From Ramlibacter lithotrophicus (GTDB lineage Bacteria > Pseudomonadota > Gammaproteobacteria > Burkholderiales > Burkholderiaceae_C): DNA of 64,000 nt. The notes beneath the pieces were generated by a model that saw only the letters and a program-made list of their open reading frames with translations, did not search any database and had not been told where the DNA came from. A program made the translations under genes and the position numbers. Every line of letters begins with the position of its first letter. Position 1 is the stretch's first letter. The stretch is taken from contig NZ_VTOX01000003.1 of the NCBI RefSeq assembly GCF_012184415.1, positions 186,001 to 250,000 of the forward strand, in the 5' to 3' direction. Positions 42,960 through 53,122 of the stretch are shown here, in pieces.

Positions 42960-44008
42960 CCCCGGCCGCCGCGCCCGACATCTCCGATCTGCACGACGCC
43001 GCGCTGGCCGCCCAGGTGCAGCACGATCTCGACCACAAGACCAAGCCGCAGGGTTCGCTGGGACGGCTGGAGAGCCTGGCGCTGCAATTGGCGCTGATCC
43101 AGCGGCGGCGGCGCCCGCTGCTCGAGGCGCCGCAACTGGTGGTATTCGCCGCCGACCACGGCATCGCGGCCCGGGGCGTCTCCGCGTTCCCGGCCGAAGT
43201 CACGCGGCAGATGGTGGCCAATTTCCTGGCCGGCGGCGCCGCGGTGTCGGTGTTGGCGCGACAGCACGGCATCGCGCTCACCGTGGTCGACTGCGGCGTG
43301 GCGCACGACTTCGAGCCGCAGCCCGGCCTGCTCCGCGCGAAGGTCCCAGGGGCCGAGCACGGGACCGCGGACGCGAGTCGCGGGCCGGCCATGAGCGCGG
43401 CGCAACGCGATGAGGCGATCACGAACGGCCGCCGCATCGTGACGGGCCTGCCCGGCAACGCGCTGCTGCTGGGCGAGATGGGCATCGCCAACACCTCCGC
43501 GGCGGCCCTGCTGATGGCGCGGCTGACCGGCCGGCCCCTGGCCGACTGCGTCGGTCGCGGCACCGGCCTGGATGACGACGGGCTGGCGCGCAAGCTGGCA
43601 GTGCTGCAGCAGACCCTGGACCGCCACGCCGGCGCGGTCGCGCCGCTGGACGCGCTGGCCGCCCTGGGCGGACTGGAGATCGCCACCATGGCGGGCGCGG
43701 TGCTGCAGGCCGCCGGCGAGCACCGCGTGATCGTGGTCGACGGCTTCATCACCACCGCGGCGGTGGCGGTCGCGGCGGCGCTGGCGCCGGCGGTGCTGCA
43801 GCGCTGCGTGTTCTCGCATTGCTCGGCCGAGACCGGGCATGAGCGCTGGCTGCGGCACCTCGGAGCCCGCTCCCTGCTCGACCTGGGCCTGCGCCTGGGC
43901 GAAGGCTCCGGCGCGGCACTGGCCTGGCCGCTGCTGCCCGCCGCCTGCAGGGTGCTGGCGGAGATGGCCAGCTTCGAATCGGCCGGCGTCAGCACGCGCA
44001 GCGACTGA
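42938..44008 (+). CDS. cobT: Nicotinate-nucleotide--dimethylbenzimidazole phosphoribosyltransferase
   Basis: This 356-residue enzyme activates the lower ligand base as alpha-ribazole phosphate. Family signatures include KTKPQGSLGRLE near 34-45, VVFAADHGIAARGVSAFP near 68-85, GEMGIANTS near 175-183, and VVDGFITT near 266-273. The catalytic Glu is in RLGEGSGAAL near 322-331. An 18-base duplication at the 5' end gives two in-frame ATGs (42938 and 42956); the second gives the more usual length. It follows cobQ after 24 bases. Confidence 0.9.
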   Translation: MIKTTTMTPAAAPDISDLHDAALAAQVQHDLDHKTKPQGSLGRLESLALQLALIQRRRRPLLEAPQLVVFAADHGIAARGVSAFPAEVTRQMVANFLAGGAAVSVLARQHGIALTVVDCGVAHDFEPQPGLLRAKVPGAEHGTADASRGPAMSAAQRDEAITNGRRIVTGLPGNALLLGEMGIANTSAAALLMARLTGRPLADCVGRGTGLDDDGLARKLAVLQQTLDRHAGAVAPLDALAALGGLEIATMAGAVLQAAGEHRVIVVDGFITTAAVAVAAALAPAVLQRCVFSHCSAETGHERWLRHLGARSLLDLGLRLGEGSGAALAWPLLPAACRVLAEMASFESAGVSTRSD

Positions 44009-44015
44009 GGCCGGC

Positions 44016-44798
44016 ATGCGAGCGCTCGCGCACGAGCTGCGCCTGTTCTTCGTGGCGCTGCAATTCCTCAGCCGGATCCCGGCGCCGCGCTGGACCGGCT
44101 TCGAGCCACACTGGCTGAACACCTGCGTGCGGCACTTCCCGCTTGCCGGCGCGCTGATCGGTGCGGCCGGGGCGGTCGTGCTGTGGGCCGCCCAGGCGCT
44201 CTGGCCGCCGGGCGTGGCCGCCGCGCTGGCGGTGGCCGCCACCGCGTGGCTCACGGCCGCGTTCCATGAAGACGGACTGGCCGATACCTTCGACGCGCTG
44301 CTGGGCGCGGCCGGCCGCGACCAGGCGCTGGCGATCATGAAGGATTCGCGCATCGGCAGCTACGGGGCCACCGCGCTGATCCTGATGCTGGGCCTGCGCA
44401 CGGCGCTGCTGGCGGCGCTGCTCGGGCACGGCTGGCGGTTCGCGGCGGCAGCGCTGGTGGCCAGCCATGTGCTGGCGCGTGCCGCCGCCGTCGCGCTGAT
44501 GGTGCTGCTGCCGTATGCCGGCGACGCCGAACACGCCAAGGCCAAGCCGCTGGCACGGTCCGTGGCGCGCCGCGACGCCGTCGCCGCCGCCGGCTGGTGC
44601 GGCGTGCCGCTGGCGCTGCTCGGCTCGCTGGCGACGGGCGGACGGGCCACCGCCGCAGCGGCCGCAGCCGTCCTGGTCGTGCTGGCGATGCGCCGCTGGC
44701 TGGACAGGCGACTGGGCGGCTATACCGGCGACACGCTGGGTGCCACCGAACAACTGGCCGAAGTGGCGGTGTTGCTGGCGCTGGCGACCACGTGGTGA
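44016..44798 (+). CDS. cobS: Adenosylcobinamide-GDP ribazoletransferase (cobalamin synthase)
   Basis: This 260-residue membrane protein joins adenosylcobinamide-GDP to alpha-ribazole or its phosphate. The diagnostic motif HEDGLADTFD is at about 88-97, where the acidic residues bind Mg. LQFLSRIPAP near 17-26 and the C-terminal GGYTGDTLGATEQLAEV also match the family. It has about six hydrophobic stretches. It follows cobT after seven bases and overlaps the phosphatase gene by four. In the aerobic nomenclature it is called CobV. Confidence 0.9.
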   Translation: MRALAHELRLFFVALQFLSRIPAPRWTGFEPHWLNTCVRHFPLAGALIGAAGAVVLWAAQALWPPGVAAALAVAATAWLTAAFHEDGLADTFDALLGAAGRDQALAIMKDSRIGSYGATALILMLGLRTALLAALLGHGWRFAAAALVASHVLARAAAVALMVLLPYAGDAEHAKAKPLARSVARRDAVAAAGWCGVPLALLGSLATGGRATAAAAAAVLVVLAMRRWLDRRLGGYTGDTLGATEQLAEVAVLLALATTW

Positions 44799-45340
44799 GC
44801 GGCACGCTGGTCGTGTGGCGTCATCCACGCGCAGCCGGCGCGGTCGGCCGCTGCATCGGCCGCACCGACCTGCCCGTGCCGCGGCGTCAGGCCAAGCGGC
44901 TGGCGCGCCGCATCCAGCAGGTGGCCCGGCGGCGGCGACTGCCGAAGATCGTCGTCACCTCGTCCTTGCGGCGCAGCGCCGACGTCGGCCGCTGGCTGGC
45001 GCGCTGGGGCTGGCGCCATGTGGTCGATCCGGCCCTGTCCGAACTGGACTTCGGCGACTGGGACGGACGGCCCTGGAGCGCGATTCCGGTGGCCGAGCTG
45101 GATGCATGGTGCCGCGACTTTCTGCACTACCGTCCCGGCAACGGCGAGAGCGTCGCCGAGCTGATGACCCGCATGGCGGCCTGGTCAGCTCACGGCGCCC
45201 GGGTCGCCGTCGGCCATGGCGGCTGGCTGTCGGCGGCGCGCTGGCGCCTCGAGCACGGGCCCGCCGAGCCGGACTGCCGGCACTGGCCGGCCGCGCCCAG
45301 GCATGGTTCCAGTCTGCTCCTGCCGACGCCCCCAGCCTGA
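44795..45340 (+). CDS. cobC: Histidine phosphatase family protein (alpha-ribazole phosphatase-like)
   Basis: This 181-residue protein of the phosphoglycerate-mutase/histidine phosphatase fold has the phospho-accepting His in WRHPRA (about residue 9), then GRTDLPV, SSLRRSADVG, LDFGDWDGRPW near 84-94 and the second His in VGHGGWL near 140. CobC phosphatases remove phosphate from alpha-ribazole phosphate or adenosylcobalamin phosphate. The motif reads RHP rather than RHG/RHT, which is less common but is seen in CobC-like proteins. It closes the cobalamin operon; 21 bases separate it from the convergent amidase gene. Confidence 0.8.
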   Translation: MSGTLVVWRHPRAAGAVGRCIGRTDLPVPRRQAKRLARRIQQVARRRRLPKIVVTSSLRRSADVGRWLARWGWRHVVDPALSELDFGDWDGRPWSAIPVAELDAWCRDFLHYRPGNGESVAELMTRMAAWSAHGARVAVGHGGWLSAARWRLEHGPAEPDCRHWPAAPRHGSSLLLPTPPA

Positions 45341-45361
45341 CGCGAACGCCGGCCGTTTCGG

Positions 45362-46573
45362 TCAATCCCGCAGCGCCGCCTCCAGCATGGCGCCGGCGGC
45401 CAGGCAGAGTGCGTCCTCGCCCGGCCGCGCGACCAGTTGCAGTCCCATCGGACGTCCCTTGACGCCGACCGCACCCGGCACGCCGACGCACGGCGTGCCG
45501 AGCAGCGTCCAGGCGCGGTTGAAGGTCGACACGCCGGTGCTGGCGTAGCCTTCGGGCGGCTCGTCGGGCGCACTGGGCGTGAGCAGCACGTCGATGCCGT
45601 CGAACCAGTGGCGCGCCGCGGCCTGCGCGTGCACGGCCTTTGCCTGCGCGATGGCGTATTCGGCATCAGTGATCCTCGCGTACCCCGCCAGCGTGTCGCG
45701 CAGCAGCGCGGAGAACTTGTCGCTGGCGGTTTCCATTTCGTGAGCCAGCGAGCGGACGGCTTCCCAGCCCTGGATGGTGTCGTGGATCGCGAATGCGTCG
45801 GCTCCCCACGAGGGCAAGGCGCACGACACCACGCGGACGCCGGCGGCGCGCAAGGCCGCGACGCCGCGCTCCATCGCCTGCCGCGCGCTGGGCGTGAGCT
45901 CGCCCCAGGGGTACGAGTCGGGGACGCCAACCACCCATTGCCCGGGCGCGCGCGCCGGCAACTCGCCGATGCGCGTCCCCGACGCGGCCCGCGCGAACGC
46001 GGCGACCTCGCCTACCGTGCGGGCGAAGAGCCCCACCGTGTCCAGCGACCACGAGAAACACTTCATCCCGGCCGTGGGCAGCAGCGCGAAGGTCGGCTTG
46101 AAGCCGACGATGCCGCAGTACGACGCCGGCCGGATCGTCGAACCGCCGGTCTGCGAGCCGACCGCCAGCGGCACCATCCCGGCGGCCACGGCGGCGGCCG
46201 AGCCCGCCGACGAACCGCCGGGCGTGCAGCCCGGCGCGGCGGGATTGAGCGTCGGCGCCGGCTGCAGGAACGCGAACTCGGTCGTCTCCGACTTGCCGAT
46301 GACCAGCCCGCCGGCGCGGCGGATGATGCCGACGATCGCGGCGTCGCTGGCCGGCTGGTGGCCGGCGTAGATCGGCGAGCCGTAGCCGGTGGGGAGTTGA
46401 GCGGTGTCGAAGATGTCCTTCACGGCGATCCACTGGCCGGCCAGCGGACCTTCCAGGCGCGTGGCCTGGGCGGCGGCGGCCGCGTCGTCGAGCAAGGATG
46501 CGAAGGCGCGCAGCTCCGCATCCGCGCCGCGCAGCGCGGCGAGATCGGCGACGGACGATGTTGGCGATGTCAT
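45362..46573 (-). CDS. Amidase-signature family enzyme
   Basis: This 403-residue hydrolase of the amidase-signature family has its triad as Lys in IAVKDIFDT (about residue 52), cis-Ser in GGSSAGSAAAVAAGMVP (near 119-135) and the nucleophilic Ser in TGGSTIRPAS (near 143-152). It hydrolyses an amide to acid and ammonia in the cytoplasm; the substrate is unknown. It faces away from the peptide-type transporter operon across 238 bases, so it may share its control region. It is shorter than the GatA and typical 450-500-residue amidases but the core is complete. Confidence 0.85.
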   Translation of the reverse strand: MTSPTSSVADLAALRGADAELRAFASLLDDAAAAAQATRLEGPLAGQWIAVKDIFDTAQLPTGYGSPIYAGHQPASDAAIVGIIRRAGGLVIGKSETTEFAFLQPAPTLNPAAPGCTPGGSSAGSAAAVAAGMVPLAVGSQTGGSTIRPASYCGIVGFKPTFALLPTAGMKCFSWSLDTVGLFARTVGEVAAFARAASGTRIGELPARAPGQWVVGVPDSYPWGELTPSARQAMERGVAALRAAGVRVVSCALPSWGADAFAIHDTIQGWEAVRSLAHEMETASDKFSALLRDTLAGYARITDAEYAIAQAKAVHAQAAARHWFDGIDVLLTPSAPDEPPEGYASTGVSTFNRAWTLLGTPCVGVPGAVGVKGRPMGLQLVARPGEDALCLAAGAMLEAALRD

Positions 46574-46811
46574 GGAGTCCTCCGTTGGTTCCGGGCCGCC
46601 GCGGCGGCTCCGGCAAGCGCGGATTGTGCGCGATGCGCGCCGGCATCCGTAAGCGCGCCTACAGAACGAAAGCAGCGGCGCGGCCTTTTTCGCGGCGCGG
46701 CGCCGGCGTACCTTCTGCGTCCTGCTGACGCGGGCCTCCGGTCCCAGAAGTACTCCCCCGGCTCCCGTGCGCCAGCACCAGGTTGGCTGTCACACACAGG
46801 GAGATTCCTTC

Positions 46812-48310
46812 ATGAGATTTCGTTCGCTCCGCCTCGCCGGCATCCTGGCGCTCGGCATTCTCGCGGGCGGCTCCGCGCTGGCCCAGGCCGTGCGGCCGCT
46901 GGTGGTCGCCGAGGACGTCGTGCCCCAGACGTTCGATCCGACCCAGTCGTCGCAGATCCGCACCTGGTATGCGTGGCAACTGGTCTACGAAGGCCTGGTG
47001 CGCGCCGACGCCGGTGGCGCGATCGTGCCCGTGCTCGCCACGAAGTGGACGGTCGATGCGGCCCAGACCACGTACGACTTCACCCTGCGCGACGGCGTGA
47101 AGTTCGCCGACGGCACGCCGCTGGCGGCCGACGACGTCGTGTTCTCCTTCCAGCGGCTGGCTGAGAAGGGGCTGCCGTACGCCAAGGATCGTTTCAAGTC
47201 GATCGAGTCCGTGACCAAGGTCGACGACAAGCACGTGCGGTTCAAGCTGAAGCAGCCCGACGCGGGCTTCCTGCTGAACCTGGGCAGCCCCTTCGTGGTC
47301 GGCTCGGCCATCCTGAGCCAGAAATGGGCGCAGACCCACGACCCGAAGCGCGAAATGATGGGAACGGGCCCGTTCAAGTTCGTGTCGTACTCGCCGAACA
47401 CCCAGCTCGTCCTCAAGCGCAACGAGTTCCACTGGAACAAGGACGGCGCCGCGAAGGTGGCCGACCTCGTGATCCGCTACATGCCCGAGCAGTCGGCCCA
47501 GATCGCCGCGCTGAAGTCGGGCCAGATCGACCTGATGTTCCCCAGCGCCGAAAGCCGGCTGCAGCTCAAGGGCGACCAGTCGGTGGGCACCGTGCAGGTC
47601 AATTCCACCAACACCGTGCGGCTGAACGTCAACACCGGCCGCAAGCCGTTCGACAACCCGGACGTCCGCCGCGCCATCTCGCTGGCGATCGACCGCGCCG
47701 CCGTGGCGCAGGGCGCCTTCCTCGGCGAAGCCGTGCCCAGCGCGCAGGTGCCGCCGTCGTATGCGTGGGCGCCGAAGATGAACACCATGAAGTACCACCG
47801 GCATGACGTGGCGCAGGCCAAGGCGCTGCTGGCCAAGGCCGGCTACCCGAACGGCTTCGAGGTGAACCTCAACCACCTGGCCGGCTACGCGACCTACCTC
47901 GACCGCTTCGCCGAACTGCTCAAGACCCAGCTGGCGCAGGTCGGCATCAAGGTCAACATCCAGGCCAACCAGAACGCCGTCTGGCTCGACAAGCAGAACC
48001 GCGCCGACTACGAGCTGATGGACAACGAATATGCCTACCAGGCCGACCCGCTGTTCTACCTGATGCCGCGCCCCGGCCGGCAAGGGCCCACGCCGCCCGA
48101 GATGGCGGCGCTGATCACCAGGGCCCAGGGCGGCACGGCCGAGGAGTACCTGGCGCAGCTCGCCAAGGTGGCCCAGATGCAGGACGACCTGGTGTACCCC
48201 GACATCACCATCGCGGCGCGCAACGCCTGGGTGTCGTACGGTGCCAAGGTGCAGTCGGTGGCGCCCGACGCCACGCTGTCGCGCACCTTCCTCGCGGGCG
48301 TCACGTTCAA

Positions 48311-48314
<4 letters not shown>
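46812..48314 (+). CDS. Dipeptide/oligopeptide-type ABC transporter, substrate-binding protein
   Basis: This 500-residue family 5 solute-binding protein begins with a signal peptide (about 1-24, ending GSALAQA). Typical segments are FDPTQSSQIRTWYAWQLVYEGL near 41-62, YDFTLRDGVKFADGTPLAADDVVFSFQR near 94-120 and GTGPFKF near 195. It captures the substrate in the periplasm for the permeases encoded downstream. Family 5 proteins bind peptides, nickel, opines and glycosides, so the ligand is open. GGGAG precedes the start. It opens an operon of at least nine genes. Confidence 0.9.
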
Positions 48315-49301
<987 letters not shown>

Positions 49302-49312
<11 letters not shown>

Positions 49313-50321
49313 CGCCGCACCGCCGCTGCTCGAGGTACAGGGCGCCGTCAAGCACTTCCGCATCCGCGCCGAGGGCGGTCGCCCCGGCGGCCTGCTGCGC
49401 GCCGTCGACGGCGTCTCGCTGCGTCTGGACGCCGGCGAAACGCTGGGCGTGGTCGGCGAGTCAGGCTGCGGCAAGTCGACGCTGGCCCGCCTGATCGTCG
49501 GCCTGCTGCCACCCGACGCGGGCACGGTGAGCCTGCGCGGCGGCGACATCTGGGCGCCGGGCACGGCGGGCCGCGAGCGGCGCCGCCAGTCGCAGATGGT
49601 GTTCCAGAATCCCGCCGGTTCCATGAACCCGCGCCGCACCGTTGGCGCCAGCGTCGCCGAGCCGCTCGTGGCACGCGGCGTCCGCAGCGCCCGGGCCGAC
49701 GCCGAGGTCGAGCGCATGTTGCCGCTGGTGGGCCTCAATCCGAAGATGGCCAGCCGCATGCCGCACGAGATGTCCGGCGGCCAGCAGCAGCGCGCCTCCA
49801 TCGCGCGCGCGCTCATCGCCAGGCCGGCGCTGGTGGTGCACGACGAGGCCGTCGCCTCGCTCGACATCTCGCTGCAGGCGCAGATCCTCAACCTCCTGGT
49901 GGAACTGCAGGAAACGCTGGGCACCTCCTACGTGTTCATCAGCCACGACCTGGCCGCCGTGCAGGCAATCAGCCATCGCGTGATCGTGATGTACCTGGGC
50001 GAGATCGTCGAGACCGCGCCGGCGCGCACCTTCGCCGAGCAGCCGCTGCACCCCTATGCCGTCGCACTGCGCAATTCCACGCTGATGCCGGATCCGGCGC
50101 TGGAACGCAGCCGCTCCAGGATCGTGCTGCGCGGCGACGTCCCCAGCCCGATGAACCCGCCGTCCGGCTGCCGCTTCCGCACCCGCTGCCCGCAGGCGAT
50201 GGCGCGCTGCGCCGAGGAAGCGCCGCGCCTCGCCGACGCCGGTGGCGGCCACCTGGTCGCGTGCCACCTCGCGCCGGTCGCGGTGGTGCCGCGGCGCGAG
50301 CCGGAGGCCGTGCCATGTTGA
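49302..50321 (+). CDS. Dipeptide/oligopeptide-type ABC transporter, ATP-binding protein (DppF-like)
   Basis: This 339-residue ATPase partners the DppD-like protein. Walker A GESGCGKST is near 51-59, the signature MSGGQQQRASIARAL near 157-171, and Walker B LVVHDEAVASLD near 178-189, where the usual Pro after Asp-Glu is Ala. The C-terminal cysteine motif CRFRTRCPQAMARC is near 289-302. It overlaps the preceding gene by 11 bases. The unusual DEA in Walker B keeps the catalytic Asp-Glu pair, so activity is expected. Confidence 0.92.
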
Positions 50322-51262
50322 GACTGCTGCTCTCCCGCGCCGGCGCGATGCTGGCCGTGCTGTTCGCCGTGTCGGCGCTGGTGTTCGCGCTCGGCTCGTT
50401 GATTCCCGGCGACCTCACCAGCGTCATCGTCGGCCAGGAAGGCGCGACCAAGGAGCAGTTCGAGCAGGTGCGGCGCGACCTGGGCCTGGACCGGCCGCTG
50501 CCCGTGCAGTACGTGCGCTGGCTTGGCAACGCGGTGCGGGGCGACCTGGGCACCTCGCCGATCACGGGCCGCAAGATCAGCGCCGACCTGGCGCACCAGA
50601 TTCCGGTCTCGCTGGAACTGGCGGTGCTGTGCCTGCTCCTGTCCACGGCCCTGGGCCTGCCCGCGGGCATCGTCGCCGCGGTGCATGCCAACCGCCGGCT
50701 CGACGTCGTCATCCGGGCCCAGCTGCTGGTGGCGTTCTCGGTGCCCACCTTCGTGATCGGCATCCTGCTGCTGCTGGTCGGATCGCGCTTCGCGCCCGAC
50801 CTGTTCCAGGTGGCGTTCACGCCGTGGTCGCAGGACCCGGCGGCCCACCTGCGCTCGATGGCGATGCCGCTCGCGACCATCACGCTGCCGATCGCGGCGA
50901 TGACCATGCAGATGACGCGCAGCGCGATGCTGGAGGTCCTGTCGGACCCGTTCATCGTCACCGCGCGCGCCATGGGCGTGCGGCTGCCGCGCATCCAGTA
51001 CCTGCACGCGCTGCGCAACGCGCTGCCGCCGATCGTCACCTTCATCGGCTTCCAGTTCGGCGTGATGCTGGGCGGCCTGATCGTCGTCGAGCAGATCTTC
51101 AGCCTGCCCGGGCTGGGCCGCGCGATGCTGGAGGCGATCTCGACCCGAGACTATCCGATGGTGACGGCCACCACGCTGGTGTTCGCCGTGGCCTTCGTGC
51201 TGATCAACGCCGTGATCGACATGTTGTATCCGGTGCTGGATCCCCGCCAGAGGCCAAGATGA
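50315..51262 (+). CDS. Dipeptide/oligopeptide-type ABC transporter, permease (DppB-like)
   Basis: This 315-residue permease has six membrane segments. Typical DppB features are LGLDRPLPVQYVRWLGNAVRGDLGTS near 54-79 and the EAA loop with ARAMGVRLPRIQYLHALRNALPP near 218-240, which contacts the ATPases. The first segment holds the characteristic VSALVFALGSLIPGD. The ATG overlaps the DppF-like stop by seven bases, and the gene overlaps the next permease by four bases. Confidence 0.92.
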   Translation: MLRLLLSRAGAMLAVLFAVSALVFALGSLIPGDLTSVIVGQEGATKEQFEQVRRDLGLDRPLPVQYVRWLGNAVRGDLGTSPITGRKISADLAHQIPVSLELAVLCLLLSTALGLPAGIVAAVHANRRLDVVIRAQLLVAFSVPTFVIGILLLLVGSRFAPDLFQVAFTPWSQDPAAHLRSMAMPLATITLPIAAMTMQMTRSAMLEVLSDPFIVTARAMGVRLPRIQYLHALRNALPPIVTFIGFQFGVMLGGLIVVEQIFSLPGLGRAMLEAISTRDYPMVTATTLVFAVAFVLINAVIDMLYPVLDPRQRPR

Positions 51263-52176
51263 CCAATCCCGACGGCGCCGCGGTGGCGCTTCCCCAGGAA
51301 CCGGCGGCCGGCGAGCCGCCGCGCTCCGGCTTCCTGGCCGACCTGCTGCGCCACAAGGGCGGCGCGTTCGCGCTTGGCGTCGTGGTGCTGTTCGTGCTGC
51401 TGGCCATCGCCGGCCGCGCCGTGGCGCCGTACGACCCCAACACCGGCGATCTCGCCAGCATGCTGGCCGCGCCGTCGGCCCAGCACTGGTTCGGCACCGA
51501 CGAACTGGGCCGCGACACCTTGAGCCGGGTGATCGACGGCTCGCGCATCGCGATCGTCGTCGCCTTCCTCTCGGTGGCCCTCGCCATGCTCGCGGGGGTG
51601 GCGATCGGCGTCGTCGCCGGCTACTTCGGCGGCTGGATCGACAGCGTCCTCAATCGCAGCCAGGACGTGCTGTTCGCCTTCCCGACGCTGCTGCTCGCGA
51701 TCATCATCGTCGCCGTGCTCGGGCCGGGGCTGTTCAACGCCGTGCTGGCCATCGCCATCGTCTACACGCCGCGTTTTGCCCGGCTGGCGCGCGCCAGCGC
51801 GCTCACCGTGAAGACCAGCGAGTACCTGGACGCGGCGCGGCTGGCCGGCGTCGGCACCGGCGCCATCCTGCTGCGGCACATGTTGCCCAACGTGCTGCCG
51901 TCGGTGATCGTGCTGGCGGCGCTGAGCATGTCCACCGCGCAGCTGGCGTATGCCTCGCTGAGCTTCCTGGGCCTGGGCGTCAGTCCGCCGCAGGCCGACT
52001 GGGGCAGCATGTTGTCGAAGGCGCGCGACTTCATCACCGTCGCGCCCTGGCTGGTGATCTGGCCGGTGACGGCGCTGGTGCTGCTGATGCTGGCCTTCAA
52101 CGTGCTGGGCGACGCGATCCGCGACGTGCTCGACCCGCGCCACGCGACGGCCACCGGCCCGGCCAACGCGGTGTGA
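51259..52176 (+). CDS. Dipeptide/oligopeptide-type ABC transporter, permease (DppC-like)
   Basis: This 305-residue permease has six membrane segments. HWFGTDELGRDTLSRVIDGSRIA near 75-97 is the DppC signature, and the EAA-type loop is YLDAARLAGVGTGAILLRHMLPNVLPS near 188-214. The N-terminal 30 residues are a cytoplasmic, Pro-rich tail. It forms the channel with the DppB-like subunit. It is followed after four bases by two dehydrogenase genes, which hints at what the imported molecule becomes. Confidence 0.92.
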   Translation: MTNPDGAAVALPQEPAAGEPPRSGFLADLLRHKGGAFALGVVVLFVLLAIAGRAVAPYDPNTGDLASMLAAPSAQHWFGTDELGRDTLSRVIDGSRIAIVVAFLSVALAMLAGVAIGVVAGYFGGWIDSVLNRSQDVLFAFPTLLLAIIIVAVLGPGLFNAVLAIAIVYTPRFARLARASALTVKTSEYLDAARLAGVGTGAILLRHMLPNVLPSVIVLAALSMSTAQLAYASLSFLGLGVSPPQADWGSMLSKARDFITVAPWLVIWPVTALVLLMLAFNVLGDAIRDVLDPRHATATGPANAV

Positions 52177-52180
52177 CGCC

Positions 52181-53122
52181 ATGAGCGAACTCCATGTCGT
52201 GCTGCATCCGCGGTTTCCCCCGGCCGTGGACACGGCGCTGCGGTCCATGCCGGGCGTCGTGCTGCACTGCCCTGCCGACGACGCCGGTGTCGTGCGCGCG
52301 CTCGATGCCGGCGCCCAGGTGCTGGCCACCTTCACCTGGCGGCCGGAATTCCTGCGGCCGTCGCTGCGCTGGATCGCCGGCACCGGCGCCGGCACCGAGC
52401 AATATCCGCTGGCGCAGTTCCGCGAGCGCGGCATCGTGCTCACCACCGCGGCCGGCGTCCACGCCGAATGCGTCGCCGAGCACGCGTTCGCGCTGATGTT
52501 GGCCCTCACCCGGCGCATCGGCGAGGCCGTGCGCCACATGACGGCGCGGCGCTGGCAGGCGCTGCCGGGCGAGCAGCTCGCCGGCAAGAAGCTAGCCATC
52601 GTCGGCCTCGGCCGCATCGGCGAGCAGGTGGCCCGCCGGGCGCAGCCTTGGGGCCTGGAAATCATGGGCGTCAAGCGCGATCCGAAGCGCTACGACGGCT
52701 GCGTGCGCGACGTGCGCGGCGAAGACCAGCTGGACGCCGCCTGCGAATGGGCCGACATCCTGCTGCTGGCGGCCCCGGCGCGGCCGGACCGCAGCTCGCT
52801 GCTCGGCGCAGGGCAACTGGAGCGGCTGGGCCGTGGCTGGCTGGTCAACGTCGGACGCGGCAGCCTGGTCGACGAGCCGGCGCTGGTGCGCGCGCTCGAG
52901 TCGGGACGGTTGCGCGGCGCCGGCCTGGACGTCACGGCCGTGGAGCCGCTGCCGCCCGAGTCGCCGCTGTGGGGCATGCCCAACGTCGTCATCACCGCCC
53001 ACAACGCCGGCGACAGCCCCGGCTTCGGCCCGCGCTGGGGCGCGATCTTCGCGCGCAACCGCGCGGCCTTCACGGGAGACGGCGAGTGGGAGAACCTGGC
53101 CACCGGACGGGCCGCCGCATGA
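52181..53122 (+). CDS. D-2-hydroxyacid dehydrogenase, first copy
   Basis: This 313-residue NAD(P)-dependent dehydrogenase of the D-isomer-specific 2-hydroxyacid family has the nucleotide motif GLGRIGEQVARR near 143-154. The catalytic Arg is in NVGRGSLVDE (near 224-233), the Glu is in AVEPLP and the His is in ITAHNAG (near 272-278). It interconverts a D-2-hydroxyacid and a 2-oxoacid. It overlaps the second copy by four bases. The two share the fold but diverge strongly in sequence, so they probably act on different substrates or steps. Confidence 0.88.
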   Translation: MSELHVVLHPRFPPAVDTALRSMPGVVLHCPADDAGVVRALDAGAQVLATFTWRPEFLRPSLRWIAGTGAGTEQYPLAQFRERGIVLTTAAGVHAECVAEHAFALMLALTRRIGEAVRHMTARRWQALPGEQLAGKKLAIVGLGRIGEQVARRAQPWGLEIMGVKRDPKRYDGCVRDVRGEDQLDAACEWADILLLAAPARPDRSSLLGAGQLERLGRGWLVNVGRGSLVDEPALVRALESGRLRGAGLDVTAVEPLPPESPLWGMPNVVITAHNAGDSPGFGPRWGAIFARNRAAFTGDGEWENLATGRAAA

